A stretch of 64,000 bases of DNA, taken from JAGQRJ01 sp041402045. Its GTDB lineage: Bacteria > Planctomycetota > J058. Position numbers and translations under genes: made by a program. Shown in pieces: positions 1-10,084 of this stretch. Positions within the stretch are counted from its first letter, which is position 1. Every line of letters begins with the position of its first letter. Below the pieces are notes generated by a model. The model saw only the letters and a program-made list of their open reading frames with translations. It searched no databases and was not told the DNA's origin. The stretch is taken from positions 61,861 through 125,860 of the forward strand of contig JAWKSZ010000017.1 of assembly GCA_041402045.1 (NCBI GenBank), read 5' to 3'.

Positions 1-2
1 CG

Positions 3-2306
<2,304 letters not shown>

Positions 2307-2350
2307 GCGGCGACGGGTCACAGGGTCAAGGACGCAGCAGGAGCCGCTGG

Positions 2351-3718
2351 GTGGCAGACGATCGCTACAGCAAACTCTTGGGGATCGAGCCCGCGGGTGA
2401 AATCCCCACGCATTACGAGTTGCTGGGGATCAACCGAGAGGAGCGCGACGAAGGGGTCATAGAGACCGCCTACAAGGAGAAGATGCGCGCCCTGCAGTCG
2501 ATCCGGTCCTCGAAGGACAAGGGCTTCATCGAGTTCCTCAAGGAAGAGCTGCGCACCGCGCGCCTGACCCTGACCAAGGACGATCGACGCAAGGCCTACG
2601 ACGAGTCGCTCGACGCGGACTCGATCGAGGGCTTCAAGGACTGGGTCAAGCCGCTCCTGGCCATGGGCTTCGTCCCCAAGAGCGTCTACGACCTCATGCT
2701 CCAGACCGGCGTCAAGGAGGGCCTCAAGCGCGAGCAGGCCGCGAAGCTGGTCAAGGAGCTCGCCCAGGAGCACGGGGCCACGCTCCAACTCGAGGAGTCG
2801 AGCTCCGACCTCGCCGCGCTCGAGAACTCGGGCTACGACGAGGGAGACGACGACGACGACCAGGACGAGTCGCAGGGGGCCGCCGATCTGGACGACGGCG
2901 AGCCCATGTTCCTGGACGACATCGACCCGGAGACCCCGGCGACCGAGCCGGCGCGCGCGCTGAGTCGGTCTCCCGGGGCCCGGCGTCCTCCGCCTCCCCG
3001 CCCGGCGGGCGGGGGGGGGCGCTCCGCCGGAGGCGGGAAGATCCAGCGGGGGTTCTACACCGACGGCGGCGCAGAGCGCGCGGACGCCCGCGGCGGCGCG
3101 GCGCCCGCGCCTTCGGCCTGGGATCGCGGGGGCGCCGCGGGCGCGCGGGGGCGCAGCGCCTGGGGGCGTCGCCGCGGGACCGGGGCGAGCACCTCGACCC
3201 CTCCCTCGGCGCAGGCGGGAGGAGGCACCGGCGCGCGGCGGCGCGAGAGCACCGCGCGCCAGCGCGAGCGCTGGCAGAACCAGGGCGAACAACGCGAGCT
3301 GAGTGAGGCCCAGCGGGTGTTCAACATGGGCGCGCGGCTGTGCGGCGTGGCGGAGAAGGTACACACCGAGCTCGGGCTCTACTTCCCCCCGAAGAACGGG
3401 CGCAACTCGATCACCTACCAGCGCAACGGCGTGAGCTACGACAAGGTGTTCGAGACCGAGCACAAGACCTACCGCGACGCGCTCAAGCGCTTCTCCACGG
3501 CCCGCGAGCGCGCGGAGGCGTTGGGGGAGACGGGCGAGGAGCTCAAGCGCCTGGCAGAAGGCAACCTCGGGCTGGTCAAGTCGATCCTGGACGAGATCCG
3601 CCAGTTGAAGCTCAAGCGCCTGGCGGGCATGACCAAGGGCGAAGAGCTGCGGCTGTGGCAGGGGTTCGTCAACTCTCGCCGTCCGGGTCGTCTGACCAAG
3701 ACGGTGAGCCTCGTCTAA
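2351..3718 (+). CDS. J-like domain protein (divergent DnaJ-like, no HPD)
   Basis: 455 residues. The N-terminus (about residues 1-85) has the layout HYELLGI, a pair of helices, and DDRRKAYDESL, which matches J-domain helices I to IV. However, the HPD tripeptide needed to stimulate Hsp70 is absent; the loop reads RALQSIRSSKDKG. Proteins opening this way are, in my memory, common in planctomycetes. An acidic segment (residues about 150-200, with a DEGDDDDDQDE run) and a Pro/Gly/Arg-rich linker (200-300) precede a helical C-terminal domain of about 150 residues. The GTG start is preceded by AGGAG at good spacing. The gene follows the Hsp70 gene by 44 bases and ends 6 bases before the kinase gene, suggesting one operon. 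Confidence 0.8.
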   Translation: MADDRYSKLLGIEPAGEIPTHYELLGINREERDEGVIETAYKEKMRALQSIRSSKDKGFIEFLKEELRTARLTLTKDDRRKAYDESLDADSIEGFKDWVKPLLAMGFVPKSVYDLMLQTGVKEGLKREQAAKLVKELAQEHGATLQLEESSSDLAALENSGYDEGDDDDDQDESQGAADLDDGEPMFLDDIDPETPATEPARALSRSPGARRPPPPRPAGGGGRSAGGGKIQRGFYTDGGAERADARGGAAPAPSAWDRGGAAGARGRSAWGRRRGTGASTSTPPSAQAGGGTGARRRESTARQRERWQNQGEQRELSEAQRVFNMGARLCGVAEKVHTELGLYFPPKNGRNSITYQRNGVSYDKVFETEHKTYRDALKRFSTARERAEALGETGEELKRLAEGNLGLVKSILDEIRQLKLKRLAGMTKGEELRLWQGFVNSRRPGRLTKTVSLV

Positions 3719-3724
3719 CCGCGC

Positions 3725-6175
3725 ATGCCTGGTGAGCCGAAGCTCCTGGTGCGGCTCAAGTTCGGCGGCGAGCAGGCGGTGCCCCTGCAAGGCCAGCCGA
3801 TCGCGATCGGCCGCGGCGCAGGGCAGGACGTGCGCCTCACCGACCGCAAGATCTCGAGCGCCCACGCGCTGCTCGAGCCCCACGGCGGCGGCTACCGGAT
3901 CCGGGACCTGGGGAGCACCAACGGGACCTACGTCAACGGTCAGCTCGTGCACGGCGTGCGCGGGCTCGACCTGGAGGACGTGATTCAGTTCGGGGACACC
4001 CAGGTGCTCTACACCGTGCGTCAGCCTGGGACGGTGCAGTGGCCGGCCCCGGCGCTGAGCTCCGACGAAGCGCTGCTTCGGGAGTTCGACGACCTCGAGG
4101 ACCCCGGGCTGCGCACGCTCAAGTTCACCCTCACCGACCTCGAGCAGGAGTTCGTGCAGCCCGACGAGGGCGCCGACCAACTGCGGCAGCGGCTGGAGGC
4201 CCTGTTTCGGGTGACCACGGTGCTCAAGTCGGCGAGCTCGATCCCGCAGCTCTTGGAGAGCACGCTGGAGCTGGTGTTCACCGCGAGCAAGGCCGATCGC
4301 GGGGTGATCCTCTTGCGCAGCGAGCGCCCGGACGGGCCGCTGCGCCCGATCGCGTCGCGGGAGCGCAAGCGGACCTCGCGCGAGCCGCGCCCCTCCAGCG
4401 GGAGCGGGAGCGGCACGACCATGATGCGCGCGATCGACCTGCAGCGCTTCAGCCGCGGGCTCCTGGACGAAGCCCTGCACAGCGGGGAGGCGGTGCTCTC
4501 CCGCGACACCCGCGCCGACGGGCGCTTCGCCTCGAACTTCTCGATCCACGCCAACGGGATCACCTCCGCCGTGGCCGTGCCCTTGCCCGGCCCGGAGCGC
4601 ACGCTGGGGGTGCTCTACCTGGACAAGCGCGGCTTCGACGCGCCGCCCTTCAAGCAGGAGGACCTCCAGCTCGCGGCGATCGTGGCCCAGCAAGCGGGGG
4701 CGGCGGTCGGCGGCCTGACCATGCTCGAGGCGCTGCGCCACGCGAACGCCGAGCTCGAGACCGCTCGCGACGAGATCCTGCGCTGGAACCAGGAGCTCGA
4801 GCGCAAGGTCCAGGAGCGCACGAGCGAGGTCCAGGCCCAGGCCGAACAGATCGCCGAGCTCAACCGCGAGAAGGACTCGCTCATGGGCATGGTCGCCCAC
4901 GACCTGCGGACCCCGCTCGCGGGGCTCTTGGGCTTCGCCGAGATCGCGCTGGAGGGAATCGACTCGGGGGAGGACCCGGCGACGCTGCGCGAGGACCTGG
5001 ACGTGATCAAGAGCACGGCCATGGAAATGAACGAGCTGCTCACGGACCTCCTGGACGTGTCTCGGATCGAGGCGGGCAAGGTCCAGTTCTCCCCCGAGAC
5101 CGTGGACCTGATCGCGTTCCTGGGCGAGAGCCAGCGGCGCTACGAGCTCCTCGCCTCGCGCAAGCAGATCACCTTCCGGCAGGCCCTCCCCGAGCGCCTG
5201 CCCCCGGTGCGCCTCGACCCGCTCCGGATTCGCCAGGTGCTGAACAACCTGGTCAGCAACGCCTGCAAGTTCACGAACCCCGGCGGCGTGGTCACGCTCC
5301 AGGCGCGGGTCACCGCCATGGCCTACGAGGTCTCGGTCACCGACACCGGGCAAGGGATCGCGGCGGACGAGCTCGACAAGGTGTTCCAGCGCTACGAGCA
5401 GACCAGCGCGCGGGCCACCGCGGGCGAGCAGGGCAGCGGCCTGGGCCTGGCGATCGCCAAGCGGCTCGTCGAAATGCACGGCGGCCGGATCTGGGTCGAG
5501 AGCAAGCCCGGCGTGGGGACGCGCACGTCGCCTGCGAAGCAGGGCCTTCGGCCCCGCTTCTACCGCGGAAGCGAACGCGAACGCGTCCCGTGCTTTCAGG
5601 GGGCCTTTCCAAGGCCCCTGCCCTCGGGGCAAAGCCTCGGGCTCACCCCCAGGCCTGCGGCCGGCTTCGCCGGCCGCCGCGCCGCGTTTCGCTGCTCGCC
5701 GGCGCACCGCGGGTCCGCTCGCGCTCCCGCTCGCACTCCCGCTCCCGCTCCCGCTCGCGCTCCCGCTCGCACCCCGCTCCCGCCCCTGCTCGCGCCCTGC
5801 TCGCGCTCCCGCCCCCGCTCGAGCCCCGCTTCGCGCCCCGGCCTCGCCCTGCTCGCGCCCTGCCCCGCTCGGGCCCCGCGGCCGCGCTCGCGCCCTGCCA
5901 GCTCTGCTCCCGCTCGCCCTGCTCGCACTCCCGCTCCCGCTCCCGCTCGCGCTCCCGCTCGCGCTCCCGCTCCCGCTCCCGCTCCCGCTCCCGCTCCCGC
6001 TCCCGCTCCCGCTCCCGCTCCCGCTCCCGCTCCCGCTTCGCGCTCGGGTTCACGCACGCAGGGCGCGCCGTTGGTCCGCTTCGGCCGCAGTGCGGCTTCG
6101 CCGTACGCTGGGCGGTCCACGCTAGGGGGCGGGGCTCGTCCGGCTTGTCCCCGCCCGGGTATGTACGTCCCTTGA
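3725..6175 (+). CDS. FHA-GAF hybrid sensor histidine kinase, 3' end run into repeats
   Basis: Cytosolic sensor kinase. An FHA domain (residues about 10-95; IGRG, DRKISSAHALL, DLGSTNGTYVNG) should bind phosphothreonine. A GAF domain follows (about 155-330), then a coiled coil (335-385). HisKA has VAHDLRTPLAGLLGF with the phospho-acceptor His near residue 391. HATPase shows the N box (NNLVSNACKF), DTGQGI and GSGLGLAIAK. The normal closing strand after SKPGVGT is missing. The frame instead runs for about 200 more codons through a palindromic repeat and a CCGCTC microsatellite, giving Pro-Ala runs with no domain character. The true gene probably once ended near 5540. FHA plus GAF links it to Ser/Thr-kinase signalling; no response regulator is adjacent. 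Confidence 0.85.
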   Translation: MPGEPKLLVRLKFGGEQAVPLQGQPIAIGRGAGQDVRLTDRKISSAHALLEPHGGGYRIRDLGSTNGTYVNGQLVHGVRGLDLEDVIQFGDTQVLYTVRQPGTVQWPAPALSSDEALLREFDDLEDPGLRTLKFTLTDLEQEFVQPDEGADQLRQRLEALFRVTTVLKSASSIPQLLESTLELVFTASKADRGVILLRSERPDGPLRPIASRERKRTSREPRPSSGSGSGTTMMRAIDLQRFSRGLLDEALHSGEAVLSRDTRADGRFASNFSIHANGITSAVAVPLPGPERTLGVLYLDKRGFDAPPFKQEDLQLAAIVAQQAGAAVGGLTMLEALRHANAELETARDEILRWNQELERKVQERTSEVQAQAEQIAELNREKDSLMGMVAHDLRTPLAGLLGFAEIALEGIDSGEDPATLREDLDVIKSTAMEMNELLTDLLDVSRIEAGKVQFSPETVDLIAFLGESQRRYELLASRKQITFRQALPERLPPVRLDPLRIRQVLNNLVSNACKFTNPGGVVTLQARVTAMAYEVSVTDTGQGIAADELDKVFQRYEQTSARATAGEQGSGLGLAIAKRLVEMHGGRIWVESKPGVGTRTSPAKQGLRPRFYRGSERERVPCFQGAFPRPLPSGQSLGLTPRPAAGFAGRRAAFRCSPAHRGSARAPARTPAPAPARAPARTPLPPLLAPCSRSRPRSSPASRPGLALLAPCPARAPRPRSRPASSAPARPARTPAPAPARAPARAPAPAPAPAPAPAPAPAPAPAPAPASRSGSRTQGAPLVRFGRSAASPYAGRSTLGGGARPACPRPGMYVP
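5590..5665. repeat. Copy of intergenic palindromic repeat family R1
   Basis: A stretch with 'tttcaggggg', a GGCC-type palindrome, 'ccctcggggca' and 'cctcgggctcaccccc' closely resembles the units at 24445-24570 and, inverted, at about 40415-40520. It lies exactly where the upstream kinase frame loses its normal end, so insertion or expansion of this element is the likely cause of the odd 3' end. Confidence 0.65.
5700..6048. repeat. CCGCTC hexanucleotide microsatellite
   Basis: About 350 bases made largely of (CCGCTC)n with CGCGCT variants. It becomes an almost perfect run of some 18 units between about 5930 and 6035. It reads as Pro-Ala, Arg-Ser or Gly-Ala/Arg-Glu dipeptide repeats in different frames and strands, which explains the long but meaningless open frames here. 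No independent gene is supported in this stretch. Confidence 0.9.
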
Positions 6176-6410
6176 GCCTCCGTGGCGGCGGAGCTCCGAG
6201 CAGGCGCCGCGGGTAGGCCCTCCACTCCGCAGGGTGGAGGGACGCACATACCGGGCGGGGACAAGCCCCGCCCCTACGGTGTGTGAGAGCAACGCCACCG
6301 CAGAAGAGCTCCGCGCTGGCCAGCGCGCCACGCTCCTGGCGCACGCTGCGTTCCGAACACCTGTGGGCTCGTCCCCGCCCGGTGTGTGCGTCCCTCCACC
6401 TCTCGGAGGC
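6107..6410. repeat. Intergenic repeat family R2 (GGGCGGGG...CCCCGCCC), three copies
   Basis: A module of about 30 bases, 'gggcggggacaagccccgcccc' joined to 'acatac/gtatgt' and 'gggacg/cgtccct', occurs three times in alternating orientation: about 6145-6176, 6237-6276 and 6368-6402. Related copies flank the region 38545-38835. The palindromic core can form a hairpin. This fills the gap between the repeat-extended kinase frame and the next gene; no gene is seen within it. Confidence 0.75.
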
Positions 6411-6506
6411 GAGGGCATCGCGCCGCGGGGGCGCTGCCCGAGACCCGGGCGGGGGCACGGGCCCGAATCGACGGGCTGCCGTTACGATCGGGGGCGGAGG
6501 CGGCAC

Positions 6507-7730
6507 GTGTTCGATCAGCTCCGACGGGCGTTCGGGTCCGACGAGAATCAGCGCCGGGTGAAGCTCGAGGCGGAGTTGCTGCGGGTCAGCGAGGCGATCG
6601 AGAAGCGCCGGGCGAGCCTGGAGGAGCTGCGGCGCAGCCGGCTGCAGGCGCTGTTCCCGGAGGGGGCGGTCGCGGGCTCCGGGGAGGGGCGCTATCCCGA
6701 CCTGGATCCGATCAACTTCGAGGAGGGCGAGCAGGAGTCCTGGCTGGTCTCGGTCGCGACCCAGATCATCGACCGCTTCCCCGGCGGCGACGTCCTGCTC
6801 AGTCAGCTCGACCGCTCGCTGCGCGCGTTCTCCGACGCCAACCACTACCGGGTCGTGCCTTCGGGTCCCCACGCCGAGCTGCTCCAGTGGCGCGACGAGC
6901 TCATGGCTGCCTGCGACCTGAAGACCGAGGTCCCGGTGTTCCTGCGCGCCGACGGGCTGGGGTCCGAGGTCGTGGGCAACCAGGCGCCGTTCGTGATCCT
7001 GCAGCGGGGGGTGATCGAGGCCCTGGACCCCGAGGCGCGGCGCTACTACCTGGCGAGCCACCTCGGGCACGTGTTCTTCGGGAACCTGCGGATCTTCTCC
7101 TTCCACCGCCTGATGTCGATCCTCGACAAGCTGCCGAGCATGAGCGGGCTGATCACCCGCGGGCTCGGCATGCTCCCCGGGATCGGGAACACGATCAGCC
7201 GCGGGTTCGAGATCGCGCGCACGGTGAACAACCAACTGATCCGGCGCACGAACCTCGTGGTCGGCATGCGGCAGAAGGTGATCTGCGACCGGCTGGCGGT
7301 GCTGCTCCTCGACGACCCCGAGCCCGCGCGGCGCTACCTCACCCAGCGCGCCTACGGCACGGCCCAGGGCTCCGATCGCGTCTACGACCTGCTCTGCCAG
7401 CAGGGGCGCGCGCTCAACGAGCAGCTCGCCAAGAACGAGATCGACCTGCACATGCTCTCGGTGATCGGGCCCAGCGCCGAGTTCGCCGCCTGGCGCGCGT
7501 TCCAGCTCGAGGAGTTCCTCGGGGGCGAGGTCTACCCCCGGATCCAGCAGGGGCACTACGTGACCCGGGCGCGGCTGCGGGACTACCGCCTGGCGCACAA
7601 GACCCTGGAGGAGGAGATCAACCGCCTCGTGCAGCGGATCGCCGAGCTCAGCCAGCGCCAGGAGAAGCTCAAGGCCGAGCTCGCCAGCGACGAGGCCGAG
7701 GAGGCGCCGGCGCCGACCCCCGAGGGGTAG
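6507..7730 (+). CDS. M48-like protein lacking the zinc-protease motif (pseudo-peptidase)
   Basis: 407 residues. GTG start chosen because GGAGG sits 6 bases upstream; codons before it are repeat-derived. A coiled-coil N-terminus (residues 5-45) and a closing coiled coil (about 360-395) flank a core with the M48 layout: FVILQRGVIEAL, then helix YYLASHLGHVFFGN, then CDRLAVLL. In M48 enzymes that helix carries HExxH and the later segment E-x-x-A-D-R. Here HELGH is replaced by SHLGH (Ser184, His185, His188) and the third ligand Glu by Lys257, so catalysis is very unlikely. The central part has small hydrophobic stretches. Its stop codon directly abuts that of the convergent VWA-like gene. A binding or regulatory role is inferred. 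Confidence 0.65.
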   Translation: MFDQLRRAFGSDENQRRVKLEAELLRVSEAIEKRRASLEELRRSRLQALFPEGAVAGSGEGRYPDLDPINFEEGEQESWLVSVATQIIDRFPGGDVLLSQLDRSLRAFSDANHYRVVPSGPHAELLQWRDELMAACDLKTEVPVFLRADGLGSEVVGNQAPFVILQRGVIEALDPEARRYYLASHLGHVFFGNLRIFSFHRLMSILDKLPSMSGLITRGLGMLPGIGNTISRGFEIARTVNNQLIRRTNLVVGMRQKVICDRLAVLLLDDPEPARRYLTQRAYGTAQGSDRVYDLLCQQGRALNEQLAKNEIDLHMLSVIGPSAEFAAWRAFQLEEFLGGEVYPRIQQGHYVTRARLRDYRLAHKTLEEEINRLVQRIAELSQRQEKLKAELASDEAEEAPAPTPEG

Positions 7731-8909
7731 CTACTCCAGGGGGGCGAAGGTCCCGCCGCTCTCCGTCGCCAGGCGCTCGAGGGCCGGGTCGCCGCCCGGG
7801 AAGCAGCGCACGTCGATCACCGCGCGCTTCATGCGGTTCGCCGCCTGCACCGCGCCCGGGAGGGCCTCGCCCGGGTAGCGCGCGCCCGCGCCGTGGTCGA
7901 CGTCGCTGAAGCGTCCGCTCGAGATCAGGACCACGGTGTCCACCAGCGGCACGTCGAGGGCGGCCTCGACCGCGCGCAGGGCGAAGGCCTCGTCGGTCTC
8001 GGCCAGGGTCAAGCCGTCGAGCCAGGCCCGGGCCTTGTCCAGCCACAGGCCCTTCGCGAACTCGACCCGGGGGCCGAGGGACCACAGCCAGGGCGTGCCT
8101 TCGATCGCCAGGGGGTAGCGCCCCTTCTCGAGCTCGGGCTCCGCCAGGCCCTCGCGGACCTTGCCGGCGTAGGCCAGCACGGTGAAGCGCTGCTCCGGGC
8201 TGAGGGTCGCGATCGCGTCGAGGATCGCCTGCTTGGCCCGGGCGAAGCGACCGTCCTGAGCCATGGCCTGGGAGGCGTCGAGCACGAACACGACCTCGCC
8301 CCCCAGGAGCGGCTGACCCGCGCAGCTCGGGCCCGGGGCAGCCTCACCGGCCTCCCCGCCGCTGAGCACGTGCAGGACCCGCTGGCCCAGGAGACGCGCG
8401 GGGTGCTCGGCGCCCGCGCCGCTCAGCCAGCCCTCGACGGCGCCTCGGGCTCCCGTGAGCTCGGCCCGCTGCAGCGCCACCAGGGCCGCGCGCACGATCC
8501 GCGGGTCCTGGCTCTCGAGGAGCTGGACCAGCGAGAGCTCGGCGAAGCTGCCTCCGCGCACGCGCAGCGCGTCGGCGACGAGGAGCTGCTCCTCCGGTCG
8601 CGCCCGCGTGCACTTGCGGCTGAGGAGCATGTCGACCTCCGGGGAGCTCATGCTCGCCAGCCCGTCGCGGGCGGCGTCCCACACCCGGGGCGGGGAGTTG
8701 TGGGCCAGCCCCAGGAGGACCAGGGCGCAGGCCTTGTCGTCGCCGGTCGCCAGCTCGGCGATCGCCGCGACCGCTGCGTCCAGCTTGTTCGCCAGGAGCG
8801 ACTGGCGGAGCGTCTGTTTCAGCTCGTTCTGGCGTTGGCGATCCAGTCCGCCGGCCTGGGCCGTCAGGCTCGCCGCCAGCACCACGAGCGTCAGGCTCTT
8901 CGCGAGCAT
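7731..8909 (-). CDS. Exported HEAT-like / VWA-like protein
   Basis: 392 residues with a typical signal peptide (hydrophobic LTLVVLAASLTAQA, cleavage after AQA). Residues about 25-200 are helical repeats of HEAT character (DPRIVRAALVALQRAEL is the clearest). Residues about 205-392 have a von Willebrand A fold pattern: strand EVVFVLDAS, helix FARAKQAILDAI, strand FTVLAYAG, then VDTVVLISSG and a closing GGTF. The metal site motif DxSxS is degenerate (DASQA), so divalent-metal ligand binding is doubtful. It likely acts in the periplasm as a protein-interaction module. It is convergent with the M48-like gene and touches its stop codon. Confidence 0.7.
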   Translation of the reverse strand: MLAKSLTLVVLAASLTAQAGGLDRQRQNELKQTLRQSLLANKLDAAVAAIAELATGDDKACALVLLGLAHNSPPRVWDAARDGLASMSSPEVDMLLSRKCTRARPEEQLLVADALRVRGGSFAELSLVQLLESQDPRIVRAALVALQRAELTGARGAVEGWLSGAGAEHPARLLGQRVLHVLSGGEAGEAAPGPSCAGQPLLGGEVVFVLDASQAMAQDGRFARAKQAILDAIATLSPEQRFTVLAYAGKVREGLAEPELEKGRYPLAIEGTPWLWSLGPRVEFAKGLWLDKARAWLDGLTLAETDEAFALRAVEAALDVPLVDTVVLISSGRFSDVDHGAGARYPGEALPGAVQAANRMKRAVIDVRCFPGGDPALERLATESGGTFAPLE

Positions 8910-9001
8910 GCTCCCTCCTCCGGGCTCAGGGTAGCGCGGGGTTCAGCGCCGCGCCTGCGGCTGCGACGCGACGTAGCGGGCGGCCTTCAACGAACCAACG
9001 C

Positions 9002-9031
9002 AGACGGGCGAGGCCTCGGCCCCGCCCGTCT
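9002..9031 (-). terminator. Hairpin terminator of the charged-protein gene
   Basis: AGACGGGC...GCCCGTCT stem lies 27 bases past the stop codon at 9058 on the minus strand. On that strand it is followed by tgcgttggttcg. The same flank follows the hairpin at 45780-45807, which suggests a conserved terminator format in this genome. Confidence 0.7.
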
Positions 9032-9057
9032 CGCTGTCCCGCGGAGCCGGCGACTGA

Positions 9058-9906
9058 CTACTCGCCGGGGTCGCCCGGCGTCTCGAGGTCGCCCTCTTCG
9101 TTCTGGAGTTGGCGATCGATCTCGCGGTCCTCCTGGGCCTCGTTGGCGTCCTGCTCGCGGTCGAGGTCGCGCTCCTGGCTCTCCTCGGCGCGCGCGGCCT
9201 CGGCCTCGGCCTCTTGCTCGAGGCGGTCGGCCTCGCGCTCGATCTCGTCGTCGCGCTCGAGGTTGGCGTCGTCGATCCCGCGGTGGCCGCGCTCGAACTC
9301 GTCGGCGTCGCGCCCGGTCACGCGCTCTTCTTCGCGGTCCTGGGTGCGCTCTTCGCGGCGCACGCTGTCTTCGTCGGTCTCGAGCCGCTCGCTGCCCGAG
9401 CGCGGGTCACGCTCGTCGTCGTATTCCCGACGGCGCTCGTTGACCCCGTCCTCGGCGATCCGGTAGACCTCGGGGGCCAGGTTGCCGTGGCGGATCCGGT
9501 AGTCGTGGTAGGCGGTCAGCACCGGCCGGTCGCCGCGCAGGTCGCGGGTGCGGCGCAGGTCGGCCTGGCGCCGGGCCGCGGAGCCGAGGCGCGCCACGAC
9601 CTGGACGCGCAGGTCGCCGGGGAGGTCGCCGCTGCGGGCGAGGCGAGCGTGGGCCACGGCCTGGCCGGCGTGGCCTTCGCGGAAGGTGCGCGCCACCTCG
9701 GCGTCGCCCTCGGGGTCGACGCTGCGGCGGGTGGCCACCTCGTGCAGGACGCGCTCGCGGCGGTCGCCGTCGTCGTCGACGGCGCGCTGGACCTGCGCGT
9801 GGCGGGTCGCTCGCCGGGGCGAACTCTCGCCCTCGGCATACGCCGAGCCGCCGGCGACGAGGCCAGCGAGGCAGAACAGGCTAAGGGTCCAAACGCGAGA
9901 GCTCAT
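9058..9906 (-). CDS. Exported, extremely charged low-complexity protein
   Basis: 282 residues. The ATG at 9906 gives a clean signal peptide (VWTLSLFCLAGLVAGGSAYA); the frame extends further upstream without gene-like character, so this start is preferred. The mature chain is rich in Arg, Glu and Asp. The first half contains short helical stretches (EVARTFREGHAGQAVAHARLA) and a segment YHDYRIRHGNLAPEVYRI. The last 110 residues are almost purely charged (DREEERVTGRDADEFERG and similar) and should be disordered or a single charged helix. No family recognised. It ends in a strong hairpin and appears to be a single-gene unit. Confidence 0.65.
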   Translation of the reverse strand: MSSRVWTLSLFCLAGLVAGGSAYAEGESSPRRATRHAQVQRAVDDDGDRRERVLHEVATRRSVDPEGDAEVARTFREGHAGQAVAHARLARSGDLPGDLRVQVVARLGSAARRQADLRRTRDLRGDRPVLTAYHDYRIRHGNLAPEVYRIAEDGVNERRREYDDERDPRSGSERLETDEDSVRREERTQDREEERVTGRDADEFERGHRGIDDANLERDDEIEREADRLEQEAEAEAARAEESQERDLDREQDANEAQEDREIDRQLQNEEGDLETPGDPGE

Positions 9907-10084
9907 GACCAGGGGATGACTCGAAACGAATCCCAGGCCATTCCGCACCGAATCCATAAGCCCTTTGGGCATGGAGAGCACTGAGGGGATCGTGGTCGTA
10001 ACCCTCAAACCTCCGCTCCTTCCCCGCCCAGGTACTGGCCATCGTCCCCCCACGACTGCCAGGATTTCGTCAGCCGGGCCGCGC

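Noticed and set aside
2318..5707. 1,129-codon minus-strand open frame opposite the J-like and kinase genes
   Set aside because: It is the antisense frame of high-G+C coding DNA; its composition (Leu, Arg, Glu, Gln, His runs) and lack of motifs show it to be a shadow.
5596..6264. Long minus-strand open frames rich in Arg-Glu or Gly-Ala across the microsatellite
   Set aside because: They are produced by the CCGCTC hexamer, which is open in every frame; no start, ribosome site or domain supports them.
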